Of a DNA stretch of 12,208 nt, positions 1-8,369 are shown in pieces. Position 1 is the first letter of the stretch. Each line of letters begins with the position of its first letter. A program made the translations under genes and the position numbers. This stretch comes from Lojkania enalia (lineage: Eukaryota > Ascomycota > Dothideomycetes > Pleosporales), in the NCBI GenBank assembly GCA_010094045.1, contig ML986822.1:48785-60992 (forward strand). Direction: 5' to 3'. The notes beneath the pieces are model-generated. The model had not been told where the DNA came from and did not search any database. It saw only the letters and a program-made list of their open reading frames with translations.

Positions 1-2198
1 AAGTTAGCCCTATTAAGTATACCTATACTCTACTACTTTAACCCTATATTAGAAATAAAAATAGAAACTAACACCTCTAATAGAGTAGTTGTAGAAGTAT
101 TATTATAGAAATATTCTAATAGTAAATAGTACCCTAAAATATTCTATAGTAAGGTTCTATCTAGTTCGGAACTAAACTAAAAGATTTATAATAGAAACTA
201 TTTATAATCGTTACTATATTTAAATAATAGAGGGTAGAACTTATTTCTATAACTACTAGAACTCTAGTATATACTAATTATTATTTATTTAAATATTTTA
301 TAACTATAAAAGTATTTAATATTTATTAGGTTTATTAGATTAAAGAATTAGTTTAGTATTAGTTCTAAATTAAGTATACTCTAGATAAGAATAATATTAG
401 AATAGATATCTTTAATTATTATAAATAAGATATAGAAAACTTAAAAGTAGCTTAAACTAACAACTAGTTAAGAGTCCTATTTAAACCGTATTAATTTTAC
501 CCCTAAATTAATACTAAATTAGTCTAATCTTATATTATTTAAATAATAATTTAAGCAGCTATACTAAATATTATTAAAGGCTAGAAGTAGATTATATTAC
601 TAAACTCTCTAGAGTTAATTAATATATTACTATAGGAAAACTAAGTCTCCTTTATATAGAAATATATTCTTTTACCCTATAAGTATTAAATAGAGAATAG
701 GCTACTCTTCTATAATAATCGCTTATATATTCTATTAGATTTAGATCTTTATATATAGCTTATATAAGAGGCTTATAACTAAGTATCCTCTATATACCTA
801 AGCGCTACTAAAACCTATTAGTTACTATTCTAGAAATACTATTAGAAGGGTATAGAAACTATTTATAAACGATATATATAGAATTATATTCTATACTATA
901 AAGCTTATTTAATATAAACTTAAACCCTAGATTTTATCTACCTACTTCCTATATTAAATTAACTAATATAGTACTTATATATTAACTTTAAGAATTTTTC
1001 TATAGATAAGTCTAGATATAATTAGATTATAGTAGTAATTAATCGCCTATCTAAATAAGCTATATTTATTTCCTACTATTATATAATTAATATATAGGGA
1101 ATAGCCGAATTATTTATTTAATAGATATACTACTTTAACTATATACCTAAAACTATTATTTTAGACTAAGAATTTTAGTTTATATCTAGTTTCTAGTCTA
1201 AATTCTATTATATCTTAGGCGTAAAGATTAAACTATCTACTATTTATTATAAAGAGACTAATAGATAAATAAAGATTATAAATAAGTATATTAATTAACG
1301 ACTACGCTCTTTTATATCCTTCTACTAGAATAACTAGAGTTTTCTATTACCTATAATCGACTAAATATAAGTAACTCTACTCTATATAACTATTAGAATA
1401 TCCCTATATTAAATCCTATATAAATTTAAACCCTATTAGAGTTAGAATTAGAAATATTCTATTAATCCTATTACTATAATAGATAAATTAAATTGTAAGA
1501 ACGTTTTAACTCTAGTAACTTATATATATATAGCCTAGGAAATTATAAAGGTTAATATTAAGAAAGCTTAAGATTATATATAATCTATTATTAACTATTA
1601 CTAATAACTAATTAATTAGTAGATTAGTAATATAGTCTACTTAAATACTAAGAATTTTACGGTCTAGAGACTGAGCCGAAAGCTATCCGATTAATAGAAA
1701 GGCCCTTTTAAAGTACTAGAGTAGGTTAGAAACTTATACTATTTATAGCTACCTCTAGAGTTAAGAATATATAATATTTTCGTACTAAACTTACTGTATA
1801 AGAACTCTTAGGACCCTCTACTAGAGTAAGAAGCTCTAAAACCACCCGCTATTACTATTAATAGAGTAGAAGAGTAGGAGGTTAAAGAAATACTAGCTAG
1901 TAAGCTATATTATAAGACTCTTAAATACCGTATAAAATAGGTAGAATATAATTCCAACCTAGTCTAGTATAAAGCCTTAAATTTTATAGGTTCGCCTTAT
2001 AAGCTAAAAGCTTTTTATAATAAGTATCTAAATTAGCTAGAACTTTTAAAAGCTCTAACAAAATAGATTAAGATATATAAGAATAGTATAGAGAATATAA
2101 ATTATCTAGTAGACGATAATATATAAAAGTTAAGTAGTAGATTAGAAAACTAAATTATAGGCTTAAAATTACTCCTCTATAGTATCTAGAGGATTTAA
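1..2198 (+). pseudogene. pol: pol polyprotein, 3' part (RNase H, integrase, chromodomain), RIP-inactivated
   Basis: The translation matches fungal Ty3/gypsy Pol if TAG/TAA are read as former Gln or Trp codons. RNase H lies at about 1-420, with an IETNTSNRV segment at 61-87 (family: ETDASD; Asp to Asn). The reading frame shifts by one base near 195. From there a single frame runs to a TAA at 2196-2198, where copy 2 has TGA. The integrase H2C2 zinc region is at about 740-910. The core starts at about 980: the first catalytic Asp is Asn (984-986), the second is retained (GAC, 1164-1166), and the Glu position reads Lys. RLSK and KLST core motifs are visible. A GPF-like module follows at about 1700, then the chromodomain. 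The many in-frame stops mean no function in the present state. The assignment to family is firm; the exact C-terminus is inferred from copy 2. Confidence 0.88.
1872..2040 (+). other. chromodomain at the Pol C-terminus, copy 1
   Basis: The segment reads EVKEILASKLYYKTLKYRIK, then a stop where Trp is expected, then VEYN, and ends with SPYKLKAFYNKY. This is the classic chromovirus chromodomain: the EVEEIL start, the KYRVKWVGY strand and the final helix. Such domains bind methylated histone H3 and guide integration to heterochromatin. TAG codons stand at the aromatic-cage Trp positions, as expected of TGG changed to TAG. The domain is well covered, but it is not expressible. Confidence 0.85.
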
Positions 2199-2690
2199 TA
2201 GTAGGCTATTAGATACCTCTCTAGTCCTCTTCTCCTTTACCCTCTTTTTCTTTTCTTCTTTCTAGACTCTCCCTAAACCTCCCCTACCTTATTTTTAGCC
2301 GCCTAAGAGTACTATAATATTAGCTTAAAGACTAGATATTAGAGCCTTTAAGATTAAAACCTAATAGAGTAATTTAGTACTCTAGTAGAATAAAGTTATC
2401 TAGATACTAACTATAGAAAGGCTAGCTTTCTAACTCTTTACAACCTAGGCTATAAGTACTAAACTGTAAGTAGACTCTAAAATAGCTTTCAAGGCTACCT
2501 TTTCGTCCTTCTTATCCCCTATATATTAGGCCGCCGCTTATAGTTTAAGATAGCCCTAGAAGACTAGAAACTCTTCCTTATAGTAGGAGAGAATTTATAA
2601 GTATATTAGTAGTAAATACTCTACTAGTATTAGATATAATTTATATAGGGTTGTACTTTTTATTTTATAAGGTATAATACTTATATTTTT
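2143..2690 (-). pseudogene. possible antisense frame in the retroelement 3' region, copy 1
   Basis: I do not recognise this frame. It lies opposite to pol, downstream of it, and overlaps the pol 3' end tail to tail. Its interruptions are only TAG and TAA, all readable as former CAG/CAA or TGG codons. It is colinear with the frame at 9768-10316 of copy 2 without frame shifts. It contains a YIGDKKDEKVA segment, an Ala/Leu-rich middle and a strongly charged Arg/Lys/Glu part near the C-terminus. No start codon survives, which is expected because RIP turns ATG into ATA. Caution: TGA would also become TAA under RIP, and the three sense frames here likewise have only TAG/TAA stops, so the open state alone proves little. 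It could instead be plain noncoding 3' sequence. Confidence 0.35.
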
Positions 2691-2691
2691 T

Positions 2692-3222
2692 TTAATTTTA
2701 AGAACTAAAAGGTAAATATTATATACTGCCTACGGGCGAGTATATATATAGCCTAAAAGTAGATAACCTAGAAGGCTTCTAAAGAGGTTTTAAGAAGCGG
2801 GCGGAGTAGTATATTAATTAATTTTTTTTCTATAAAATATTAGCGATATTTTAATAATTAATAGTTTTAGAAACGCGTAATAATATATATAGAGTAGAAG
2901 TTGTTATTTAGTTAAGGAAGCTTAGTTAATAGTAACCTAGTAATATACTATAGCTAGTAAATACTTATTATTATATATAACGAAATTATAATATTAATAA
3001 ACCGTTATAATAGTAGTTACTAGCTAATATATAGGTTAATTATACTTACTATAAAAACCTTACTTAATATTATATTAATATATAAATATATCTCTATAAG
3101 TAATTATATATATTAGTCTTTACTAATAAATACCTTCTTAATGAAATTTCTTTATACTAGAATCTATCTATAACAGCTCTAATTCCCTCCTAAACTAGTA
3201 TAGATAGAAACTATTAGCCTAT
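2692..3222 (+). other. retroelement 3' noncoding region, copy 1
   Basis: This 530-bp stretch lies between the antisense frame and the polypurine tract, and I see no coding potential in it. It is shared with copy 2 (9238-9767). Two small GC-rich islands stand out from the AT background: one near 2728-2740, with CGGGCG, and one near 2797-2806, with GCGGGCGGAG. They hold CpG and CpC but no CpA, so RIP would not be expected to change them. Confidence 0.5.
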
Positions 3223-3233
3223 AAGAAGGGGGA
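3223..3233 (+). promoter_or_regulatory. polypurine tract, copy 1
   Basis: AAGAAGGGGGA sits directly before the LTR start. This is the expected primer site for plus-strand DNA synthesis during reverse transcription. Copy 2 has the equivalent purine run in the same place relative to its LTR (9227-9237, other strand). Confidence 0.8.
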
Positions 3234-3515
3234 TAGTATAATAATACGAAGAAATCGTTTTATGAAAAGCTTTATATATAACTTTATCCTAAAGCTTTTT
3301 ACTTATCTTATTCTACCCCTAGCTCTACTCCTTTTCTCATCCGTATATAGTTATATACTCTTTTATAAGTAGCTTAGTAGTTCTTCTATATCCTTTTATA
3401 TAAGGCTTATAAGTATTAATAGAATTCCTAGGTTTCTAAACCCCTATATACTCTTATATACTTCTAAGTAGATTTGTACTATATTTAGACCTATTATCTT
3501 ACCTACGCTATTATA
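3234..3515 (+). repeat. 3' LTR, copy 1 (282 bp)
   Basis: The LTR begins TAGTATAATAATACGAAG right after the polypurine tract and ends CTATTATA. The usual TG...CA ends now read TA...TA, as RIP would produce. The end point is fixed by comparison: copy 2's LTR matches up to the same CTATTATA, after which the two flanks differ. The copy-2 LTR is also 282 bp. Differences between the two are mainly C/T and G/A. This one keeps a few more unmutated sites, such as an ATG at 3262 and a CAT near 3338. Confidence 0.85.
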
Positions 3516-3666
3516 TTAACTATATTATTAAACTTAAGTTTCTACTAGCTTTTTATACTACTTATAACTAGTTAATTATAATTGAGAAGATCTACGCAAG
3601 TTTTTAAAGTACTAGCCTAATTCTATATAATTTAAAGGTAGTAATTTTAAAACTTAATATAATATA
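3516..3666 (+). pseudogene. pogo A transposase, catalytic-to-C-terminal fragment (left piece)
   Basis: Directly after the LTR the sequence reads as the late part of a pogo/Fot1-type transposase: INYIIKLKFLLAF..., then STSLILYNLKVVILKLNI. It aligns with 7853-7985 of pogo 1. The fragment is cut on the left by retroelement copy 1 and on the right by pogo B. The reading resumes at 5495, after pogo B, with the stretch that follows KLNI in the family (KLRTPTPP-like, here KLYILLL). The two pieces therefore belong to one gene split by a later insertion. Confidence 0.75.
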
Positions 3667-3710
3667 CTCTATAAGTAAGCAGCTACTATAAATAAGTAGC
3701 TATTCTACTA
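3667..3710. repeat. terminal inverted repeat of pogo B, left
   Basis: CTCTATAAGTAAGCAGCTAC begins the repeat, right after a TA. It matches the inverted sequence at 5449-5492 with mostly G/A and C/T differences. It contains two 17-bp units (3673-3689, 3690-3706). Confidence 0.85.
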
Positions 3711-3784
3711 TCTATATTAGACTTCGTACGCAACTCTCTTAATAATACTATAGTATATTCATTAAATATTCTAGTAGAAGATTA

Positions 3785-5415
3785 TTAAGTCCTTTTTTTA
3801 TCTAATTAGTAGATACGAATATTATAGCTAGCTATTTTATAGTATACGCAGTACTATACGCGCTATATACTACTTAATACTAATAGCTTCTACCGACGCC
3901 CTTTACCTCCTACTGTACTAGTAGTAGTCTTTTTAAGTCCCTATTTAATTAATAGAGTACTTTTTTCTTATATACGTTTCTTTTAACGCTCCCTATACTT
4001 TATAAGATCCTTTATAACCTACTCTAGAGTAGCTGTTCGGCTTTATTATAAGGTATTAAAGTAATCTATTTTTTAATAGCCTTTATAAAGCTGCTCTACT
4101 ATCTTAAATAGAGTAGAAGATAACGAATTCTAATAGCTTTAAATATAATTATAGAGTAGCTGCTTCTATATATTAAATTTGTAAGGATTATAGGGTATTT
4201 TAGCCTTCTAAATAGTTATAGCTTCTAGCTTTAGTATAGGTATTTAAAGTTTAATATCTAGTTATAAGAGGATTATATCTAGTTTAAATAGAACTAGATC
4301 TATAGCTTAGAAGCCTATATAGATATTATCCTTTATAATTACTTTCTTAAAGGTTACTTTAAAGACTAGTAGAAAGAATAGTTTATTAATATAGTTAATA
4401 TAGTAATAAATTAGCTAGCTAATCTCAGTTCTATATATACACTTTAATAGTAAAAAGCAACTAATATTAAGAGGTTATAAGATATATAAAACGTATATAG
4501 GTATATAGAGAGTTATAATTCTATTCTACTTATAGAGAAACAGGAATTTAATAGAGTAGTAGCTTTTATAACTATTAAATATAAGTAGCTACTATCTACT
4601 AATTAAACGACCTTTTATATATAAATTAAAGTGCTTTATCTACTTAATTCTATACTTATTTATTATCTATCTATTCTTACTAATACTAATTACCTAATAT
4701 TTTAGTAGATTCTTACTATATTAGGTTGTCTAATAATATTTTACCTTAAGGATAATATATAGTAGAATTATCTAGCTAACTATACTAACTTCTTAAATAA
4801 CTATAATCTATTCTTAATTACCTAACTATATAGCTTTTAGCCTATTATATTATTCTATACCTATAATAATTATATAACTAGTTATTACTTTTATCTAAAA
4901 GCTTATCTTATTAAAATTGAAAATATCTTTAGGTATAATCTTATATTTCTTAACTATAACCTTAACTAAATTAAACTACTTAGCTATAATATCTAGATTT
5001 TTATATTTCGCTTATTAGTAATTATATAGTTAGTTAAGGTAGGTTTTAATTAAAAGCGTATATACGATAAAATTAGATAGCTAGTTTTAACTAACTTAAC
5101 TAGCTTAACGCTTAGCTAATAGTATATTAGCTATATTATAAATAGTAGCTAGAGTTAGTAAAAACCTATTCGAATCTAGTTTAAGAATAAAATCTATAAT
5201 TACCTTCTCTTCTAGTTTAATAAGCCTTTTTAAATTAGCTTTAGTACTACTTTATACGGGTATTCCTACTAGTTAATTGTATAGTATAGTTTAGGGGACG
5301 CTATATATTAAAGACGCACTTTTTTCTAATAGCTTCGTGTTATATTTAATAGCTTAAATTATAAGGTTTATTTAAGCTTTATTTAAAGGCTTTATTATAT
5401 TAGATTGTTAAGGTA
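3785..5415 (-). pseudogene. pogo B transposase, RIP-inactivated
   Basis: On the minus strand this reads as a full pogo-type transposase of about 540 codons, the usual Fot1 length. The N-terminal helix-turn-helix part is at about 5230-5410 (SVP, then stop, then TILYN). LEEKVIIDFILKLDS lies at about 5180-5225. The first catalytic segment, DIFNFNKISF, is at 4895-4927 (family: NFDETGF; Asp to Asn and Glu to Lys). The second, LLIFNSYKSY, is at about 4553-4585 (family: DGHESH). The SSH-LLQPLDV region follows near 4450. The C-terminal part has a basic KKRI patch and a remnant of a Cys-His knuckle (YCVYYKIASYNIRIY) ending at about 3785. TAG/TAA codons interrupt it throughout and the catalytic Asp codons are mutated, so it cannot make active protein. 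The exact start is a guess because no ATG survives. Confidence 0.85.
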
Positions 5416-5448
5416 TTATATTTTAAAGTTGATAGGTAGTAGGATTAA

Positions 5449-5492
5449 TAATAGGGTAACCGCTTACTTATAGTAGCCGCTTACTTATAGAG
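5449..5492. repeat. terminal inverted repeat of pogo B, right
   Basis: Reverse-complement partner of 3667-3710, next to TA at 5493-5494. It is less mutated than the left one: both GCCGC cores are intact. On the minus strand it is followed by the transposase leader. Confidence 0.85.
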
Positions 5493-5494
5493 TA

Positions 5495-5950
5495 TGTTAA
5501 AGCTTTATATACTATTATTAATATCTCTACCTAAAGTAGTATAAAAAGCTAAAATACTAAGTAATATAAATAAACTAAAAGCTTAATTAATATTAATTTA
5601 TAATTAGATTTACGTATATAAAAGTTTATTATCTACTTCTATTATTAAAAAGTTTAATTAGCTAGAAAGAAGCTTTTCTAGAATAATATATTAGATAGCG
5701 CTTATATACGAGTAAATCTTAAGTATTAAGAAAGTAAATAAGGCTATAATAATACGTAAAAAGTACAAAAAAAAGCGAATATAGAAGTAGAAAATTCTAA
5801 TAAAAGTAGAGAGAGAGAATATTATTATTTAAAAGGCTATTAAATAGTAATTAAATATAAGCTAGTAGGCTTTAGTATATTATATATACTATAAGAAGCC
5901 TAGATATAACTTATATATATATAAAAAAGCTTCTATAAAAGTTCCTTAAT
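5495..5950 (+). pseudogene. pogo A transposase, C-terminal piece
   Basis: This continues the pogo A gene after the pogo B insertion. It starts with KLYILLLISLPKVV (family: KLRTPTPP), then KAKILSN (family: SKTPSN), then a helical stretch with SIIKKFNQLERSF. A basic KKYKKKRI patch lies near 5758-5782. Near 5880-5925 is a remnant of the Cys-His knuckle that closes many Fot1-like transposases (YYKKPRYNLYIY, family: CGKPGHNxRTC, Cys to Tyr and His to Tyr). It ends at TAA near 5949. Pogo 1 lacks this tail, so this piece shows what pogo 1 lost. It is nonfunctional. Confidence 0.78.
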
Positions 5951-6028
5951 ATATTATAACTATTATATTAATAGTAAATTAATATATTATAATACTATAT
6001 ACTATAAAAAACTTAGAGACTTAGGAGA

Positions 6029-6066
6029 ATTTATAGCTTACTTATATTTATTATTTACTTATAAAC
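6029..6066. repeat. right terminal inverted repeat of pogo A
   Basis: Read on the minus strand from 6066 it gives GTTTATAAGTAAATAATAAA and then, exactly 17 bp after the first AAGTAA, another AAGTAAGC. This is the same two-unit plan as the pogo B and pogo 1 ends. TA at 6067-6068 would be the target site. It is heavily mutated but the spacing is exact. It marks the right boundary of pogo A about 115 bp after the transposase stop. Confidence 0.6.
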
Positions 6067-6746
6067 TACATTATATAAAATTAAAGAATAAATATTACTT
6101 ATAAACTATTAACTTAAATTATTTATAACTATAAAAATCTACTTAACCTTCTTTATTATATTTATAGAAAAGGTACCTTAAAATATTAAACTAGTAGTAT
6201 ATAATATAGATATATATAGAAAAGACTAGAAATAGAAGATTAAAAAAATAATAAGATATAAAATATAGAATAGTAAGTAATACTATCTAATTAAATAGTT
6301 AAAAATAGATAAATATAAAAACTTATAGAATAATATTTAAAAACTAAAAGAAAACTTTAGCCTTATAATATTATAGATATATTATAAAAACTAAACTTGT
6401 AAAAAAACTCTAAAAATAGAGTAGTAGAATTAAATAATATTAGCTATATTATAAAAGGTAACTCTACTTTAGAAAGAAGATCTACTTTATAATCTACCTC
6501 TTTCTCTTTCTTAAGCTACTCTTATATATATTTATAACCTTCTATTTACCTATATTTTACTTATTTATAAATCTTATAAAAATGCTAGATTTTTATAGAA
6601 GCTACTACTACCTTATTAAAAAGCTATTCTAACTCTTTTTAGGCTAGATAAATCTTCTTCTCTAATTTTACAACTTTAGTATCTTATTTTACTACTAGAA
6701 AGAATTAGAGGCGAGTTTATAATATAAAACTATAATATATAATATA
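6067..6746. other. unassigned 680-bp spacer between pogo A and pogo 1
   Basis: I cannot assign this stretch to an element. It is AT-rich and RIP-like as the rest. The inverted-repeat axis (about 6230) falls in it. One more half-end resembling the pogo terminal repeat lies at 6088-6108 (ATTACTTATAAACTA), but only one 17-bp unit is visible. On the minus strand at about 6430-6690 there is a Lys/Glu-rich frame with LEKKIYLA and LKKEKEVDYKVDLLSKVELP, interrupted only by TAG/TAA. It might be a decayed coiled-coil protein gene. Confidence 0.4.
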
Positions 6747-6790
6747 CTTTATAAGTAAGTAGCCTATATAAATAAGCGGTCTACTCTATT
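6747..6790 (+). repeat. left terminal repeat of pogo 1
   Basis: It matches the pogo B and pogo 2 ends: CTTTATAAGTAAGTAGCC, then a second unit AAATAAGCGGTC, then a TACTCTATTA stretch. A TA dinucleotide precedes it. No matching right end of this element is in the window. Confidence 0.75.
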
Positions 6791-6815
6791 ACTAAAATAT
6801 AATATCTAAGCTTTT

Positions 6816-6846
6816 AATAAAATAATAATAATAAAATAATAAGAAT
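6816..6846 (+). repeat. AAT-rich simple repeat in pogo 1 leader
   Basis: This short run of AAT/AAAT units stands between the terminal repeat and the transposase frame. Pogo 2 has the same feature at about 8328-8360, so it belongs to the element's leader and is not a chance microsatellite. Confidence 0.6.
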
Positions 6847-6849
6847 ATA

Positions 6850-8165
6850 GCCTAAAATAAGAATTAAGTAAATTTAACCTTCTTAACTATTAAAAGAGGC
6901 TAAATAAATAGTAAAAGACGTACTACTTTAATATTTAATATAATTTAAATAACCGTATACTAATAATATATTAGAATCTACTTATAGCGCGATTATAAGC
7001 CTAACTTAAAAAGACTAATAAAACTTAAAGAGAAGGTTATTATTTAATATATACTTAACCTAGATTTATAAGAATTTATATCTATTTTAATTACTATATA
7101 AAATATAGTTAATAATTTATTTACTAAACATAGTATAGACTAAATTAGTATATATTAGTTTAGAAACTTTATTAAATATACTCCTAAACTTAAAATACGT
7201 CTAAATTAGTTTTATAATTACTAGAAAGCTTTATATAAACATTTTAAAATAATTAAAGGCTAGTTTAAACTTATATAATATACTAAGAAGAAAAATAGTA
7301 TTATAGATAAAGATATATATAACTTTAATAAATCTAGCTTTTAAATAGATATTATCTTATTATAACTAGTTATTATAGATATAAAAAGATATAATTAGCT
7401 AAAGGTAATTTAATTAGGTAATTATATATAGATTTTAGTAATTTAGAGGATTAATACTATTAGCTAAACGTTTCTACCCTTTATTATTATTACTAGTTAC
7501 TACTATCTTTCTACCTAATATAAAAGTAATAATATATCTAAGAACTAGGCTATTATAATTAATAAAAATAGTTAAATAATAAATGAACTTAATATTAAAT
7601 AGTTAAAATACTTTTATAAGTATATAAAAAATTATATAGTAAATATATATTAACTACTAATTTTTAATAGCTATAATAGTTATAACTTATTTAATTTCTA
7701 GAAACTCTATAAAAAATAGAGTATTATTCTATTCTATATACTAGCTTATTTATTATATCTATTATAGCTACTAAATATAGACTATTTTTTACTATTAAAG
7801 CGTATATATAGAAATTAGATCTTAGTTTTAATATATAATTATATTAACTATATTATAAAACTTAAGTTCTTTCTAGCTTTTAAAGCTACTTTTAATATAT
7901 TAATTATAGAGGATAATATTTAAATAAACTCTTAAGAAGCTAGTCTAATTTTATTTAATTTAGAAGTAGTACTTTTAAAGCTTAATATAAAACTTCGTAT
8001 ACTAATACTACTAGTATAAAATAATACTCTATAGGAAGTAAAAATACTAAGTAATATATATAAGCTAGAAGCTTAATTAATATTAATTTATAATCGGATT
8101 TAAAAGAATATAAACTCTTTACTAGCTTCTATTTTTAAATTAACTTAAGAAAGGTTTTATAAAAG
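6850..8165 (+). pseudogene. pogo 1 transposase, RIP-inactivated and cut at its 3' end
   Basis: The translation follows the pogo/Fot1 family along its length. An N-terminal helix-turn-helix region gives way to EKVII, then a stop, then YILNLDL at about 7030-7070. YTPKLKIRLN is at about 7175-7205. DKDIYNFNKSSF lies at about 7306-7350 (family: NFDETGF). The VQPGNREW region is near 7400-7440. LLIFNSYNSYN lies at 7653-7686 (family: DGHDSH; every change fits CpA to TpA on one strand or the other). LAYLLYLL, stop, LLNIDYF lies at about 7741-7795 (family: SSHLLQPLDVGCF), then IKLKFFLAFKATF at about 7858-7900. The frame is broken after about 8150, before the basic patch and the Cys-His knuckle seen in pogo A and B. 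Many TAG/TAA codons occur. Family assignment is firm; start and stop are not definable. Confidence 0.83.
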
Positions 8166-8181
8166 TACTAACGTACCTTAT

Positions 8182-8300
8182 AAGTAAGCGGCCTATATAA
8201 GTAAGCGGCCTATATAAGTAAGCGGCCTATATAAGTAAACGGCCTATATAAGTAAGCGGCCTATATAAGTAAGCGGCCTATATAAGCGAGCGGTCTACCC
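8182..8300 (+). repeat. 17-bp tandem array at the left end of pogo 2 (seven units)
   Basis: Six units of AAGTAAGCGGCCTATAT run head to tail (8182-8283). Only one has a substitution (GTAAACGG in unit 4). A seventh, altered unit ending TACCC follows (8284-8300). Pogo 1 and pogo B carry only two such units in each visible end, so the array is an expansion of the normal terminal-repeat plan. The unit holds no CpA or TpG on either strand, which explains why it escaped RIP. Repeated units in pogo-type ends are plausible transposase-binding sites, but this is inference. Confidence 0.9.
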
Positions 8301-8369
8301 TATTACTAAAATACGATACTTAAGCTTTTAATAATAATATAATAATAAAATAATAAAAATATAGCCTAA

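Larger units (their letters stand above)
1..3515 (+). mobile_element. Ty3/gypsy chromovirus retrotransposon, copy 1 (3' part)
   Basis: This is the 3' portion of an LTR retrotransposon whose 5' LTR, gag, protease and reverse transcriptase lie left of the window. In order I see RNase H, the integrase zinc-binding region, the integrase core, a GPF/Y-like module and a chromodomain. After these come about 1 kb of 3' sequence, a polypurine tract and a 282-bp LTR ending at 3515. The RNase H-integrase-chromodomain order is that of Ty3/gypsy chromoviruses. From position 250 onward it is mirrored by 8945-12208 on the other strand, almost without indels. Directly right of the LTR, the sequence resumes inside a pogo-type transposase gene (pogo A), so this copy inserted into that gene. 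All coding parts are ruined by RIP-type changes. The target duplication cannot be checked because the left end is outside the window. Confidence 0.9.
3667..5492 (-). mobile_element. pogo B: near-complete pogo/Fot1-type DNA transposon (1826 bp)
   Basis: The element has terminal inverted repeats of about 44 bp (3667-3710 and 5449-5492, both starting CTCTATAAGTAAGC) and TA on each side (3665-3666, 5493-5494), the target duplication of the Tc1-mariner superfamily. Its length and single gene fit Fot1-like elements of ascomycetes, which are about 1.9 kb. Each terminal repeat holds two 17-bp units of the AAGTAAGCGGC... type. It inserted into pogo A in the opposite orientation. Confidence 0.85.
6747..8175 (+). 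mobile_element. pogo 1: pogo/Fot1-type DNA transposon, 3' end lost from view
   Basis: The left end starts CTTTATAAGTAAGTAGCC after TA at 6745-6746 and holds two 17-bp units, like pogo B. A leader with an AAT-rich simple repeat and a transposase gene follow. At 8174-8175 (TA) the transposase is broken off and a new element end begins (pogo 2, CCTTATAAGTAAGCGG). Pogo 2 therefore appears to have inserted at a TA inside the pogo 1 gene. The rest of pogo 1 would lie beyond retroelement copy 2, outside the window. Confidence 0.78.

Noticed and set aside
1260..1300. Short runs of TA/AT dinucleotides across the window as promoters or TATA boxes
   Set aside because: With this base composition such motifs occur everywhere and carry no information.
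2220..2300. Ser/Pro/Phe-rich sense-strand reading of the CT-rich stretch as a protein tail of Pol
   Set aside because: Pol stops at 2198 (TGA in copy 2). The antisense reading of the same stretch is a charged, more protein-like sequence.
3139..3270. Surviving ATG triplets (3141, 3262, 5495, 6582, 7584, 8864, 9772) as gene starts
   Set aside because: None opens a reading frame of useful length. The ATG at 9772 is not in frame with the antisense candidate. They are leftovers that escaped mutation.
6067..6746. Centromere or origin in the AT-rich spacer at the axis of the inverted arms
   Set aside because: Nothing beyond AT-richness supports it, and the whole window is equally AT-rich.
8182..8300. 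CRISPR array
   Set aside because: The 17-bp units are directly adjacent with no spacers, and they form the end of a DNA transposon of eukaryotic type.
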